Shown one piece after another: positions 1-10,742 of a DNA stretch of 64,000 nt. The notes beneath the pieces were generated by a model, which worked only from the letters and a program-made list of their open reading frames with translations, searched no databases and was not told the origin of the DNA. The stretch covers positions 1 to 64,000 of the forward strand of contig JAESIW010000071.1 in the NCBI GenBank assembly GCA_016802295.1. Reading direction: 5' to 3'. Origin of the DNA: Brachionus rotundiformis. Its lineage: Eukaryota; Rotifera; Eurotatoria; Ploima; Brachionidae. Both the position numbers and the translations under genes were made by a program. How positions within the stretch are numbered: the stretch's first letter is position 1; each line of letters begins with the position of its first letter.

Positions 1-441
1 ACAGAGTAATTGCACTTTGAAATTTAAAATTTTTTAAATTTTTAAATTGAATGGTCACGTTCAGGACCTTATTTCTCTATGGTCCTTTGGCCTACCGAGG
101 TCCCCGAGTACTCAAAAGCAAGCTTAGAAGTTGCTCTTTAAAATAGTACTTGGTCACTCGAAAGGATCATAGAAAATTTGAAATTTAAAATAAGTTTATT
201 TTTGAGAGGCTACAAGATTCAAAAGAATTTTAATTTTTTATTTTTATTTTCTGATAGAATGAAAACTTAAATTTGACATCGATTCATTAAGACAATTTTT
301 ATTCTCTGAACATTATAGAAACAAGCGTTAATTCTTAATTTTTTTTCTAACATATTAGTTTTAATTTTTTTTTTCAAGATTATTATGTTTTAAAATCTTT
401 TTGATATTTTTGATAAGTGTTTATCTGCTTTTTACTTAGAT
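1..441. other. Intergenic, 5' edge of window
   Basis: AT-rich sequence with no exon I can support on either strand. Positions 55-180 are slightly richer in G+C but closed by stops in all frames. The last 100 bases before 442 are T-rich and are probably the promoter or 5' UTR of NDUFB2. Confidence 0.6.
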
Positions 442-825
442 ATGATTAAAGTTTTAAAAGAATTAAGAATTGTTGATCGTTTTTTTCAAAGTAGGCTTTT
501 ATTTAGCCACAGATCAATTAAAACAAGCTCGAAAAGATTAAGTGGCGGTCATTCCCACACTCACGAACTAATAAAGGATAATTCTTTGTTTAGTTGGTTT
601 GCCGTTCCAGAACATCCAAAGGTACATCAAGGTTATATTTATAGAGAAGCCGCCAATTTACAAGGTGCGACCAACGCCACAATTGGAAAAATAGCCATAT
701 CCTTAGCTTGGTTTTGGATATTCTACCAAATATGGGACAAGCCAGATTCTACCTTTGGTCACATGCCTTATCCTGATACGTCCAAATGGACCGACGAAGA
801 ACTTGGTATTCCTTCTGATGATTAG
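442..825 (+). CDS. NDUFB2: NADH dehydrogenase (complex I) subunit NDUFB2 / AGGG
   Basis: Small accessory subunit of mitochondrial complex I, in the membrane arm at the inner membrane. The 127-aa product starts with a basic, Ser/Arg-rich stretch of about 40 residues that looks like a mitochondrial presequence. One membrane helix follows, around residues 80-97 (ISLAWFWIFYQIW). It ends with HMPYPDTSKWTDEELGIP plus an acidic tail. The PYPD-x-W-TDEELGIP block is the family signature, and the length is close to that of other animals. Single exon. It converges on LIX1, with 148 bp between the stop codons. The start is the first ATG of the frame. Confidence 0.93.
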   Translation: MIKVLKELRIVDRFFQSRLLFSHRSIKTSSKRLSGGHSHTHELIKDNSLFSWFAVPEHPKVHQGYIYREAANLQGATNATIGKIAISLAWFWIFYQIWDKPDSTFGHMPYPDTSKWTDEELGIPSDD

Positions 826-973
826 ATATTTAAAATATCTTTTAATTCTTAAAATAAAAATTGGTACATTTAATTAATTATATTTAAATAATAAAAAAAA
901 ATAATCACGATTTTTTTATTGAAAAATTTAACTATTCAAAAAATACACTAATACAAAACATGTATATTAATAT

Positions 974-1883
974 TTAAATCATTAGTTCAGTATCAAATTG
1001 GTATAACGCTAACAAAAGAATGTCTCTTTTTTCTTTTAAAAGCCTCATTTCTTGTCCATTAAGTCTGGCTGTTTCAATTTCATTGCCAACTTTTTCTAAC
1101 TCACCTGCAATTAAGCCAGGCATCTGTTGTTCTCTGGCGATCCAATCCAACGCCATCTCTGTTCGCATTTTTTCATCTATTTTACTTAAAAAATAGCAAT
1201 TCTTGAATTAATTAGCTTATCTTTTATTATAATTACTCACAAATTTTTATAATAATTTAAAACATCATCTAATGAGCAATTTCTATCTCTCATTGCTTTA
1301 AGGCTTCCATTCCATTGCAAGAGTTGAAATACGGTCATCATTTGTTTAAATTCTAATAAACTTTTATTCAAGCACATTTCCAAGAATTTTTTATACAGCT
1401 CTACTGCCAGCGAGCAAGCATTTGGCTTAAATGAATCCATAAAATAAATTTTATTTTTTAATATATATTTTTCTAAAATACCAAATCTTTTTGTGCATTT
1501 TCAATAGATTTCTTGATGAATTCATTACTGATTTTTCTTAATGGATGTTCATTGAACATAGAATTCATTAATGCCAGCAAAGCAGCGTTTCGTTTTGCAT
1601 CACATTTTGTAAGACAGTTCTGAAATGTGGCAAAGCAGGCACCACCAGGCAAGGTGCATAGACAAACGTGTGGCTGTCCGGGTCTTTCCAAAAACTCATA
1701 TGTTATTCTGCTCTCTTTGGACTGGTCAAGAACTGGCTCTTCAAGTTGTTTTATTTTCCAAAATTCGTCCAGTACATCGGACACATTAAACTTTGAGTCA
1801 GTGGTCAAATGCGAAAAGCGTGGGTGCCGCGTAAAGCCATTTATTAGGATTTCGATTGCCTCATGTGTAGAATTGGCATCCAT
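974..1883 (-). CDS. LIX1: LIX1 (limb expression 1) family protein
   Basis: Three exons on the minus strand: 1883-1482, 1425-1241 and 1184-974, giving 265 aa against about 280 in vertebrates. Introns are 56 bp each (GT..AG). Visible family blocks are TLPGGACFATFQNCLTKCDA around residue 80, the segment LLEFKQMMTVFQLLQWNGSL, and near the end KMRTEMALDWIAREQQ followed by LKEKRDILLLAL. LIX1 proteins are predicted RNA-binding-like factors (a divergent double-stranded-RNA-binding fold). They are linked to limb/gut mesenchyme and, for the fly homologue lowfat, to Fat/Dachsous signalling. The function here is by homology only. Convergent with NDUFB2. Confidence 0.9.
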
Positions 1884-2160
1884 TATAATTAACTTTGTAT
1901 AGCAAAATTAATAAAATCTCAATATTATTTTTGATTTTGTATTATAATATCGGTCAGTGGTGTGCTATTAATTTGTATGAATTTTCAAAATTTTCTTAAC
2001 AAAATATTAGCTTGAGTATGATAAAAAAATTATTTCAAAGTTAAATTTTATTAAGAATAAATTATTGAAATATTTAAATTATCAAAAATATCAATTATCA
2101 GCCGGAAAATTGTTTTTTAAGAAGATTGAATTCTTTACTAATTAAATTTAAAAAAAAAAT

Positions 2161-2425
2161 TTAAAACTCTTTACTATCAGCATCTGAAGTGCTAATTAAC
2201 GAAAAAAATTGAATGTTAGTGTTTTGATTGATTTTTTTAAAAATTGATCATAAATATAAAGATAAATTCCAATAAATATTTTTACCATGTATGATCGGTT
2301 GGGGAAATTTGTTCTGGTAGAGTACCTGGTTGAGAAGGTACATTTATGGGGTCATTGTCTTCTATAAAGTCTTGAATATCAATTGATATTGTGTTGAAAT
2401 CGTTTTCTGTGTCCTTCTTGACCAT
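2161..2425 (-). CDS. Small hypothetical protein, two exons
   Basis: Not recognised. An ATG at 2425 opens an acidic frame (MVKKDTENDF.. through DFIEDNDP). It can be read as one 47-aa ORF ending at 2282. Alternatively it can be spliced, exon 2425-2286 then 2191-2161 with an in-frame GT..AG intron of 94 bp, giving 56 aa ending TSDADSKEF. The frame stands out because it has normal codon use, little homopolymer and a G+C level above its surroundings. It lies 278 bp upstream of LIX1 on the same strand, so a 5' extension or uORF of LIX1 is an alternative. Confidence is low because of its size. Confidence 0.35.
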
Positions 2426-3826
2426 ATTTGAATTAATTAATTGAAATTGATTGAAATTAATTGTATTGGTTTTTTTTTTGTTTTAAATAAATTCATTAGG
2501 CTAAATTTGGTCGTATATTTATATTAAATTTGCCGAAGAATAAAATTTTTGTAGATTTACAAACTTTTTTGTAAGTTTAATATTTTTTTTGTTGATAAAA
2601 AAATATAGTTTTTGAATTACTTTTTTTAAAAATTAAGCTTTAATACTAATTATTATTTAAAGTTTTTAAATGAAACCCTTTAAAATTGATAATATTAATC
2701 AAATAATCGATTTTTAAAATAATAATTTAAAATTAGTTTAGTGAGAGTTTAACAAAAAAATAAAAAATTTGTGAAAAAAATTAGCTCATAAAAATTTTTA
2801 TTTTAACTTTGCCATCCCTTGGACCATAAAGCGTTCACACAATTCCAATAAAATTATTTAATCTTGGCGGTCATTAATGCTTGACGCCAATTTAGTTTCG
2901 AAAATACTCTTTCTACTGGGTTAAGTTTTTTTTCAAAGGTATTTTAGTCTACAGAGTGCATTTTTATGACCATAGTGTATCGAATAGCTTCCTGAAGATA
3001 TCCATTTATATTGATTAGGTTTTCCAGAATGCCAACTCATTGGCACTTCAATGTTTGTCACGAGCAAGGAAACAAGCTGTCTACATACTCATTCAAACAT
3101 ACATATTCAAATTTCGTTATGCTTTGGTAAGTTTCTTGGTAAATGAGATTCAGCAAAATCAATAAGAAAAAGATGCATCTTTAAACCCTATTCAACTTCG
3201 AAGTACTCACAGACAAACTCATTGCCCCCAAAATACTCAGAAATATGTTAAGTTATAATGATTATATTTTATTCTTCTTTAAAATAAGTTTTTGTAATTT
3301 TTAATTAATTTTATTTTAATTTTAAGAATGTTGTATTTTTCAGAATTTTTTCTCAATAAAAATAAGCAAATTAAAAAAAAATTTTCGTTAATTGAATTCA
3401 GCTAACAATAATCATATCATGTTTTATCATATAATTGAGATAAATTTAGGCATAAGAAATTAAATAACACAAAATTTTTTTTTCAAACATTTTTGATTGG
3501 GCCAAAGAAAATTGTTTCTTACAAAAATTTTATTAATGATTCTAGATTTTTCGAATTGCGTAAATTTATTAATTATTTTGAAATTATTTAATTTATTTTC
3601 TAAAGTAAAGATATGATATGATAATTAAGAACATAAGTTTAACTTAAAAAAAATTTAATCAGTTGACTTTAAATGATTTTTTAAAATATTTTTTAAAAAA
3701 ATCAAAGATTAACAATTCTTACCGAATAATAAAATTTATTTTAATTTAAAAAATAGTATAAGTTTATTCTTCTTTATTTAAAATAAAATAAAAAACAAGA
3801 ACAAAATTTGAATTAAATTTAAAATT
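2426..3826. other. Intergenic with a possible decayed transposase patch
   Basis: Mostly AT-rich and closed in all frames. Positions 2800-3240 are clearly richer in G+C. On the minus strand they give short disrupted peptide patches, including NPVERVFSKLNW at about 2890-2930. That resembles the LNPIE-x-x-FSKLK block near the C-terminus of DDE transposases. Nothing longer can be assembled, so I treat this as a possible relic only. Confidence 0.35.
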
Positions 3827-4847
3827 CTATTTAGGTTTCCATGTATCCTTCTCTTTTCTTAATGCAGCCATACAAGAAATTGGATCATTGGCCTTATATT
3901 TGGACTGAATTTTGTCATTTGTCACTCTCATGAAAGGATTAAAACTAATTTCTTCTTGAATAGTAGAAGGAATAGTTGGTAAATTAGCCTCCCTTTGTTT
4001 CAGAGCCCATTGCAATTTAGTGATCGCATTCTCATTATCTGGCTCAACATGCAAAGCATACTTTAAATTTGAGACCGAATATTCATGACCACAATAAACT
4101 TTCTATAAAATATTTTTAATCTTAAAAAAATAATTTTTATTTTCTCTTTGAAATATACTGTCTCGGGTGGTAATATTCCTAATTTTGTCACCAAATTCTG
4201 GTACATTTGTTCAGCGTTTCCTTCGAAAAACCTACCGCAACCTGCCAAAAACAGAGTATCACCTGTAAATACTACAGGTGTTTGAGTGGAATCAGTGGGA
4301 TCAGTGACATAGTAGCATATATGACCAGTAGTGTGACATGGTGTAAAGATACATTTGATGTTTAATGATTGACCCAAACGAATTGTGTCATTGTTTCCGA
4401 TTTTCTGGCTCAAAGCCGGAATACGGTCATCACCTCCATACACAGGAATGGGCTGATTCAGCTTTGAAAGCAGCTCTGGATTGCCATCAGCGTGGTCCCT
4501 GTAATTTTTATTTGATTTAATAATGCTTTAAGTCCAGTCTAGCTAAAGTGTATACCAGTGATGATGAGTAGTGAGGACTTTGGTCAATTTCAAGTTAAGT
4601 TTACCGACTTGTTCGATTATCTTAGATAGTAAAATATTAGAAAATAATACCCAGTGATGCCTATGGGTACCTTTTTGGGCTCAACTGGATCGACAGCAGC
4701 ACATTCTTTGCTTGCGTCATCCACCAAAAGATACATATAATTATCCGCTAGGGCCTCAATGGGGTAAATTTTCATCTTAGAAAAGCTTCTAATGGCGTTC
4801 ATAGGATTGATTAAAAATATTTTTCTTGATAATTTTAGATGATTCAT
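3827..4847 (-). CDS. HAGH: Hydroxyacylglutathione hydrolase (glyoxalase II)
   Basis: Hydrolyses S-D-lactoylglutathione to D-lactate and glutathione in the methylglyoxal detoxification pathway. Four exons: 4847-4671, 4620-4556, 4498-4159 and 4102-3827, total 285 aa. The metallo-beta-lactamase zinc motif THHHWDHADG spans an exon junction (H78, H79, H80; D82, H83). Further metal and substrate landmarks are PCHTTGHICYY, FTGDTLFLAGCGRFFEG and VYCGHEY. The C-terminal helical domain ends with the basic RKEKDTWKPK. Two in-frame ATGs are present. The upstream one adds about 24 basic/hydrophobic residues resembling a mitochondrial presequence. The downstream one gives MKIYPIEAL, the usual cytosolic start. 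Head-to-head with the gene at 4951. Confidence 0.95.
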
Positions 4848-4950
4848 TCCTATTGCTATGTATATAAAGCTTATTTTGCATAATAAAATAAAAGAGAATT
4901 AAAATTTATTTTTAAATTTGGAAATATTAAAAAAATATTTTTGATTTAAA
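4848..4950. promoter_or_regulatory. Short divergent intergenic region (bidirectional promoter)
   Basis: Only 103 bp separate the start codon of HAGH (minus strand) from that of the RRM/KH-like gene (plus strand). Both promoters and 5' UTRs must fit in this A/T tract or overlap the genes. There is a TATATAAA-like run at about 4859-4867. Inference from spacing; no known operator is visible. Confidence 0.4.
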
Positions 4951-7596
4951 ATGGCTGAAAAAATAAAACACAAACTAGAGCTTACTTTGGTCACACCAGT
5001 AAACAAATGCCAATTTAATTTGGATGATATATTATCTCAAATAGACATAGATAAATCTGATATATTTTGGAACTGTCCAGATTCGGACCAAATAAAGCAA
5101 ATAGCTATCATATTTGATTCAAAAGATAGTAATCCAAAAAGATAAAATATATATATTTTTTGTTTATTTATTATTTATATTTACTTAAAGATGCTGAAAA
5201 ACTCAGAGACTATCTTCTAATAGATGAAAATATGCAGAGATACAATTTTGGAAATTTAAAAATGTCCCAAGCAAATGAAATTGAGAAAAACAGGCGATTT
5301 AGCATAAGCTCATCAGACAGCTTTCAAATGATAAATGAAGATAGAAACGAAAATTTTAGTACTAATTAAAACTAATTTAAAGAATATATATATTTATAAA
5401 TTTAAAGTTGAATCAATCGCTGGAGAAGGATGTAGTTTTCAGTGCTTTGATGAAAATGAAAGCACAACTACTTCTTATACTCATGCCAACAATAATGTTG
5501 AATTTTATTTTGACAAAGAAATTCGCGACCAAGATTTGGACATAATCTTGCTTTATTTGGAAAATATGCGTATGTCTGGTGGTGGTGAATACCTTAGCAA
5601 CAAAATTGACTCCAAAAAGCGCTTGCTAAATTTAGAATATAAAAGTCAAATGAACAAAAGCAAGGTACTCGATAAAAAATTCCTTAAAATTAAACTAGGC
5701 TCCATTGAATATAACATAACAGCTAACGAGCCCCTTGACATCGATTCATTTCAGCCAAATAGATCAGTAATAATTTTGAGGAATATACCTGATTATTGGT
5801 TTAGAGAAGAAATAGTGAACATATATGCCGAAAATTTGGTCCTAAATGATGACGAAACCAATGAACTAATAGCTATAAAGCAGTCTTTAATATTTCCAAT
5901 GACTGTCTATGCCAAATACAAGCATGACTTTGATCTTGAACTACTTAAAAAAAGATATGAAAAAAAAAATACCATAAATGATAATAAAATTGAATATTTA
6001 GAAGCTTTTAAAAGCAAAATAGTATTGGTAAGATTGTATGATAAAAACATGAAAGCTGTGTCCAAAGATTTGATTGAAATCTATTTTACCAATAAGCCAA
6101 GGTGCGGTAGTGAATCATTTTTGTCCATCCATGAGAGAGAGCCATTTTTGCTTCTGTCCTATGGATCACAAGAAATTTGTGAGGCCATTTGTTCCAGAAA
6201 TCACAAGATCGGCCAGCATGAATTGGTCGTTGAGTGTCTTTATAACTTTGAGCTTTTTGAAAAGATTGTTAAGGAATTAAGCTATAAAAAAATGGATCCA
6301 AAGCCCGACACCACGCAACAAGTACATGAGCCTAAAAGTGAAAAAAATGATCAGGTTGTGGAAAGCAAAAAAACAGAGAAAAAAATTCCACCTGAGCCAA
6401 TTATTGACAAAATTACTGAAGTGGAGTTTAAAAAAAGTGATGAAACTAAGGAAGAATCGCCAAAAACCAATGTGGAAAAAAAAATAGAATTTAAAAAAAG
6501 TGATGAAACTAAGGAAGAATCACCGAAGACCAATGTGGCAAAAAAAATAGAATTTAGGAAACCATTTTTTAAAATTGATTCCTCAATAGAGCCTAAAGTT
6601 ATGCTACTAAAAACTTTAGATAATTCAATTGAGAATAATTTGATTGAAAAATTATCAGATAGACAATCAAGTTTAAAATTCAACTATATTGCCGATAAAT
6701 TAGAGCTATTATGTGAATGTACCCATGATCTACCATCAAATATAAATGAATACAAAGAAATGAAACGCAAATGGGAAAATGATATTGAAAATTTAATCAA
6801 AAGTTTTTTTGAGCAGTTTGAAATTAAAAATCTCTTAATCAAATATCCTGAAATTGTCGAAGCAAAGTTAAATTTTGATAAATTAAAAGTGAATTTGATA
6901 AAAAAAGATAATCGAGAGCAAAATAGTATATTTGAGATAGTCGGGTTTGCTGATGAGGTTGAGAGACTTAATGAGAATATACAAAAATTGGATGTATTTA
7001 AGCCAGAAGAACCAGTTGGTGATGAAATATCAGGACTAACTCTACAACAAATTAGAACTTTGTTTGTAGTAAAATATATTAGACAAATAAAACAAAAATT
7101 CCCATCCATGAATGTTACTATTAACCATCAATTATTAAAAGTTTTCTTTAAAGGCAAACCAAGTGAGATCAAAGTGGCCAAAGAGATTTGCACAGAGATT
7201 TTGGATAAAATAAGAAAAAAAGATTTACCAATGGAGAAATATAAAACAATTTTTTTGAACAAGAGGGAAATAAGCATGGTAAACTGGTTGAAAGATAATG
7301 ATTTTGAATGTGTCCTGATGGCTAATATAGACAAAAATTTTGTAAGTATCTATTACACAGATTTGGATAAAGCACAAAAGTGTATTGAAAAGCTCAAAAC
7401 TGATATTATTAGTCGAGAAATAAGTAAAGAATTGAGTGAAGGAATTGATAGTTCTTATATAAAAAAGTTTATTGAGAATTATTCAAAAAGTGATCAGGTA
7501 AATATCGAAGAAAGTAATGGTATTATTTATATAAGTGGATTCAAAAAAAATGTGGAAGATGTGTTTCAAGAATTTTTTGAAAATATAATTGATTAA
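4951..7596 (+). CDS. Multi-domain protein with RRM-like and KH-like segments (PARP14-N-terminus-like)
   Basis: Three exons: 4951-5128, 5191-5358 and 5408-7596, giving 844 aa. Two introns of 62 and 49 bp keep the frame. Around residue 236 the segment SVIILRNIPDYWFREEIV looks like the first strand and helix of an RRM. Residues about 500-840 contain repeated alpha/beta units with IEVVGF/IYISGF-type ends (EIVGFADEV, KVFFKGKPSEI, IYISGFKKNV), similar to the KH-like modules before the macrodomains of PARP14-type proteins. No macrodomain, WWE or ADP-ribosyltransferase signature is present. A Lys/Glu-rich linker holds a tandem 21-residue duplication. A role in RNA binding is inference; the family call is tentative. 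Confidence 0.45.
6424..6549 (+). repeat. Tandem 63-bp coding repeat (2 copies)
   Basis: Two adjacent 63-bp units (6424-6486 and 6487-6549) encode nearly identical 21-residue Lys/Glu/Ser-rich blocks that start EFKKSDETKEESPKTNV. Only a few bases differ, so the duplication is recent. It lies in the charged linker between the RRM-like and KH-like parts of the 844-aa protein, where length change is probably tolerated. Confidence 0.85.
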
Positions 7597-7812
7597 ACTG
7601 ACTAAATATTTTAGAAATGTTAAAAAATTCTAATAAATTTTACTTTAAATAAAGATTAAATTATTCCTTTAATTAAATAAACTAAAAAATCTTATTTATT
7701 AATTTTTCTAGATAAATTATACATCTTTTTGTCCAGAATTTGTTTAAAGATTTTTCAAAATATTTTTTTTTATATTTTTAATAGACAAAAAAAATTATTA
7801 ATTAACAAAAAA

Positions 7813-8783
7813 TTAATCATAATTATGGGGATGAGTATTGTCTTCGATTGCGGCCAAGCGTATTGGCTCACCTAACTCGCTTAGGCGTATTGGCCGGAAG
7901 AACAATATTATTAGTCTTAGAAATTTTGCCACATTTTGCTTTATATTGGTTTTCTTAAGGACTAAGTCTATTGAAACTAATATCAAGAATGCCCATGCTA
8001 ACCAAAGATAATAATCGGTCTCTATTGCTGGCTCGGATGGCACTGGTCCTTCGTAATCACTTTCCTCCAATTTAACATTTTCAATCTCTTCAAATCCTTT
8101 TTATAAAAAGTTAATTCTTATTCCAAGTGGTCTATTATTTGGTATTTACCTGTTTTATTAGAAAAAAAGCTAATGTAATCTTTCAAAATTTTGTCTGTAT
8201 AATTAAATTTAGATATAATATTTCGCTGTTGAAATAATATAATCATTGGTACAGCACTGGTTCCAAATTTGGTATTGTAGCTTTAGTTAATGTTTTTTAA
8301 TTGAAATTAAAGTAAATTTCCTATTCTGATTGATAATTACCCGATTGATTTTGATACATCAAAGGCAAGAAAATCCAAATTTGGAAAAGCTCTTGGCAGT
8401 GCATTGTAGTATGGTGCTAGTTTGGCGGAAAATGGACACCATGGTACATAGAATAATACTACAAAGCACTCATTTGGTTTTGATTCGTATAAATTTTTAG
8501 TCAAAACAGAGCCATTTACAATTTTGACATTATTTTGGTATTCAAACTTTTTGCTCAAACAAGGTGAGTCTTTAGGTTTATCTGGCAATTGCTTGGTTTC
8601 GTTTGAAGCCAAGCTTTGCAGAGGTTGTACTTGGACTTTTTCAAAGTCTTCTGGTGCAAACAAATGACTCGTATCTCCTACTATGTTAAACTTGACTGAA
8701 GATATGCTCAAATTCTCGACCGAATTTACAATTTTATTTAAACAAAATAGAAAATAACATATAACAAAAGTTCTTTTTAACAT
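7813..8783 (-). CDS. TXNDC15: Thioredoxin domain-containing protein 15
   Basis: Type I membrane thioredoxin-like protein; vertebrate TXNDC15 is needed for cilia. Three exons: 8783-8341, 8280-8150 and 8096-7813, giving 285 aa. There is an N-terminal signal peptide (residues 1-21), an acidic luminal spacer, and a thioredoxin fold with the WCPFS motif. Cys116 is kept while the second active-site Cys is absent, as in other TXNDC15 proteins, so a classical oxidoreductase role is unlikely. The thioredoxin cis-Pro region is FGTSAVPMIILFQ. One membrane helix lies near YLWLAWAFLILVSIDLVL, with a short cytosolic tail. Convergent with the gene at 4951-7596. Confidence 0.9.
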
Positions 8784-8984
8784 TATGTTAAAAAAAAATT
8801 TTAAATAATTTTTTCATTAGTAAATAACAAAAATTTTGCTGAATATTTTATTTTAATAATTAACAATTTTAATCCCATTTGCCAATCTATCTTGACAAAA
8901 TTAAATTTTCGATAATTTGGAAAGAAATATAAATTTCGAATAATATTAAAAAAATTTTTACAATATTTTTTAACATTTAATGAT

Positions 8985-9308
8985 TTAAATTTCTTCAATT
9001 AATTCAACGTTGGAATTTACATCAAAATATGTGTCATATTCACAAAAATTTTGTCTATTTCGGCGTCTCCTGATACAATTAATTCTTAAAATAAGTCAGA
9101 ATTAAAATTTTAATAAAATTTGTCTTCCAAGCGTCTTTAATTACATTGATCCAAAACAGCAAGTGAATGGTTCACAGCATTTTTTCCAACTTAAACCACT
9201 ATTCTTTTTTTTCGTAATTGAAAGATCATCATAAACGCTATTCATAATTTCTATTCTTTGTTTAAAATTTAAGTCTACAAAATATATTAAAAAAAATTTA
9301 TTACTCAT
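8985..9308 (-). CDS. Small Cys-rich hypothetical protein
   Basis: Not recognised. Two exons, 9308-9145 and 9084-8985, joined by a 60-bp GT..AG intron, give 87 aa. A second in-frame ATG at 9245 would give 66 aa and a more ordinary start (MNSVYDDLS). The core is a juxtaposed cysteine cluster, WKKCCEPFTCCFGSINC, followed by RRRRNR and an acidic tail ending ELIEEI. CC-x4-CC next to a basic run is typical of a palmitoylated, membrane-attached peripheral protein or of a short disulfide/metal-binding unit; neither can be proved. It lies 201 bp upstream of TXNDC15 on the same strand. Coding is supported by the consistent splice phase and by composition unlike the surrounding A/T sequence. Confidence 0.55.
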
Positions 9309-9584
9309 TTATAATTTAAGCTCCATCACTTAAATTAAAATAACTTTTAATGATAATAATGAAATAAATCTCTTTAAATGTGAAAAAAATTTTAAATTAA
9401 AAAAAAATAATAATTTATTTTTATGCATTTAAGCCATCTACCTAGAGTCTATGGTTTACTTATTTTATTATTAAAGATCATATTAATTGCGTGACAACTA
9501 GATTAAAATATAAGGTCTAATTTTAATTTATAAATTGGGGAATAAAACATAAATATTTCGAAAAAATTATTTTATTAAAAATAA

Positions 9585-10742
9585 TCAATCTCTTAAACCC
9601 CATTGAGTTACTTTTCGTTGAGCGTACTGCATCACGACCATAGCTGACCCGTTGGCAATGAAACTTCGTACAGTGCCGGGCGCTAGTCCACGATAAAGGG
9701 CCAGAAATCCTCCTCTTTCCTTAACTATATATTTCACCCTTTGATAAATAGTCAGGTGTTTTTCCTCTAAATAACCAGCCTGTACCTGAGATTTGATCAT
9801 TCTAAAAAAATCTTTATTTCTTTTTTAATTGATTATTTTTCCAAATTTTACTCCAAAGGCCACACAATCCACCATGCCATCACAGATGCACAACCACTTG
9901 CTATACAAACAATTAACTTAAGATCATATCAAAACTAGCAGTTTACCTATGAATGGGCCAACAAAAGGTGATCTGGAAAAATTATGTGAATATTAGACTT
10001 AATAACGCAATCAATGTTTACCTAAAAACTCCGTCCAAATGCCTTCTAAACGAGTCAAGGAATATAAAAAAAGATGGAAGCAATAATTGGCATCTTAACC
10101 ATGTTATCCTCAAGCCCTTTTTCATACTGAATTAAACTTTAATTAAACTTGGTTAATTTCGATTTACTGTAAATGAATCCCTAAATTTCCAGGTGGATTC
10201 AGTCTGGCGTTTTATTTTGGCATATTCTAGCGGAGTTTCAACCAGAGCACGGACAGTTCCTGCCATCAAGCCGCCTAAAATGACTCTCAATTCGATTCCA
10301 TGAGTTAGTGGTACATGTATTTTGCCAAAAGAGTTGTCCATAGCAGTGTATGTGGCTTCAAAAGCTGAGAACTGACTTGACCTATAAATCCCACTGCCCA
10401 ATAATGGAGGAACACATCCCCTTGAAACATCTAATTTGTCAGACATTTTGAACCCATAATTGTAAATTGATCTACCTGTATAAGCCTTTAATGCCCTCTT
10501 TCTGAAACACTTTGGAAAATGTTTTCACCATAGATATATTCTCATAGCCCTTTTGTGCTTGCATTTTTGTTTTTATTGTGTCAAATGGCTATTTTAATTA
10601 ATTAATAGATAAATTATGCTAAGAGTGTATTTTTGGTTCTTACATGTCCAACAACAACATTTGTAAGACCATAAAGAACACCCGTTCCCAAACTTATGGC
10701 GCCTTCTTTGACCCAGTGGGTCCTTTTTTCATTGTGTGACAT
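9585..10742 (-). CDS. Mitochondrial carrier family (SLC25) transporter
   Basis: Inner-membrane solute carrier. Seven exons: 10742-10644, 10588-10476, 10420-10168, 10116-10022, 9972-9947, 9900-9852 and 9801-9585, giving 283 aa, a standard family length. All three threefold-repeat signatures P-x-[DE]-x-x-[KR] are present: PFDTIK, PLEYAK and PLEMIK. The matrix-helix glycines follow each (for example KEGIKGLYRGCVPPLLGSG and LALYRGLAPGTVRS). Exon 5 is only 26 bp. The donor after exon 3 is GTAAAT, and exon 4 is best started after AAAAAG to stay in frame. The substrate cannot be read with confidence; the third signature lacks the Asp/Glu pairing typical of nucleotide carriers. Confidence 0.88.

Noticed and set aside
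9953..10135. 60-codon plus-strand frame
   Set aside because: It crosses exons and introns of the minus-strand mitochondrial carrier, whose splice-joined protein is convincing.
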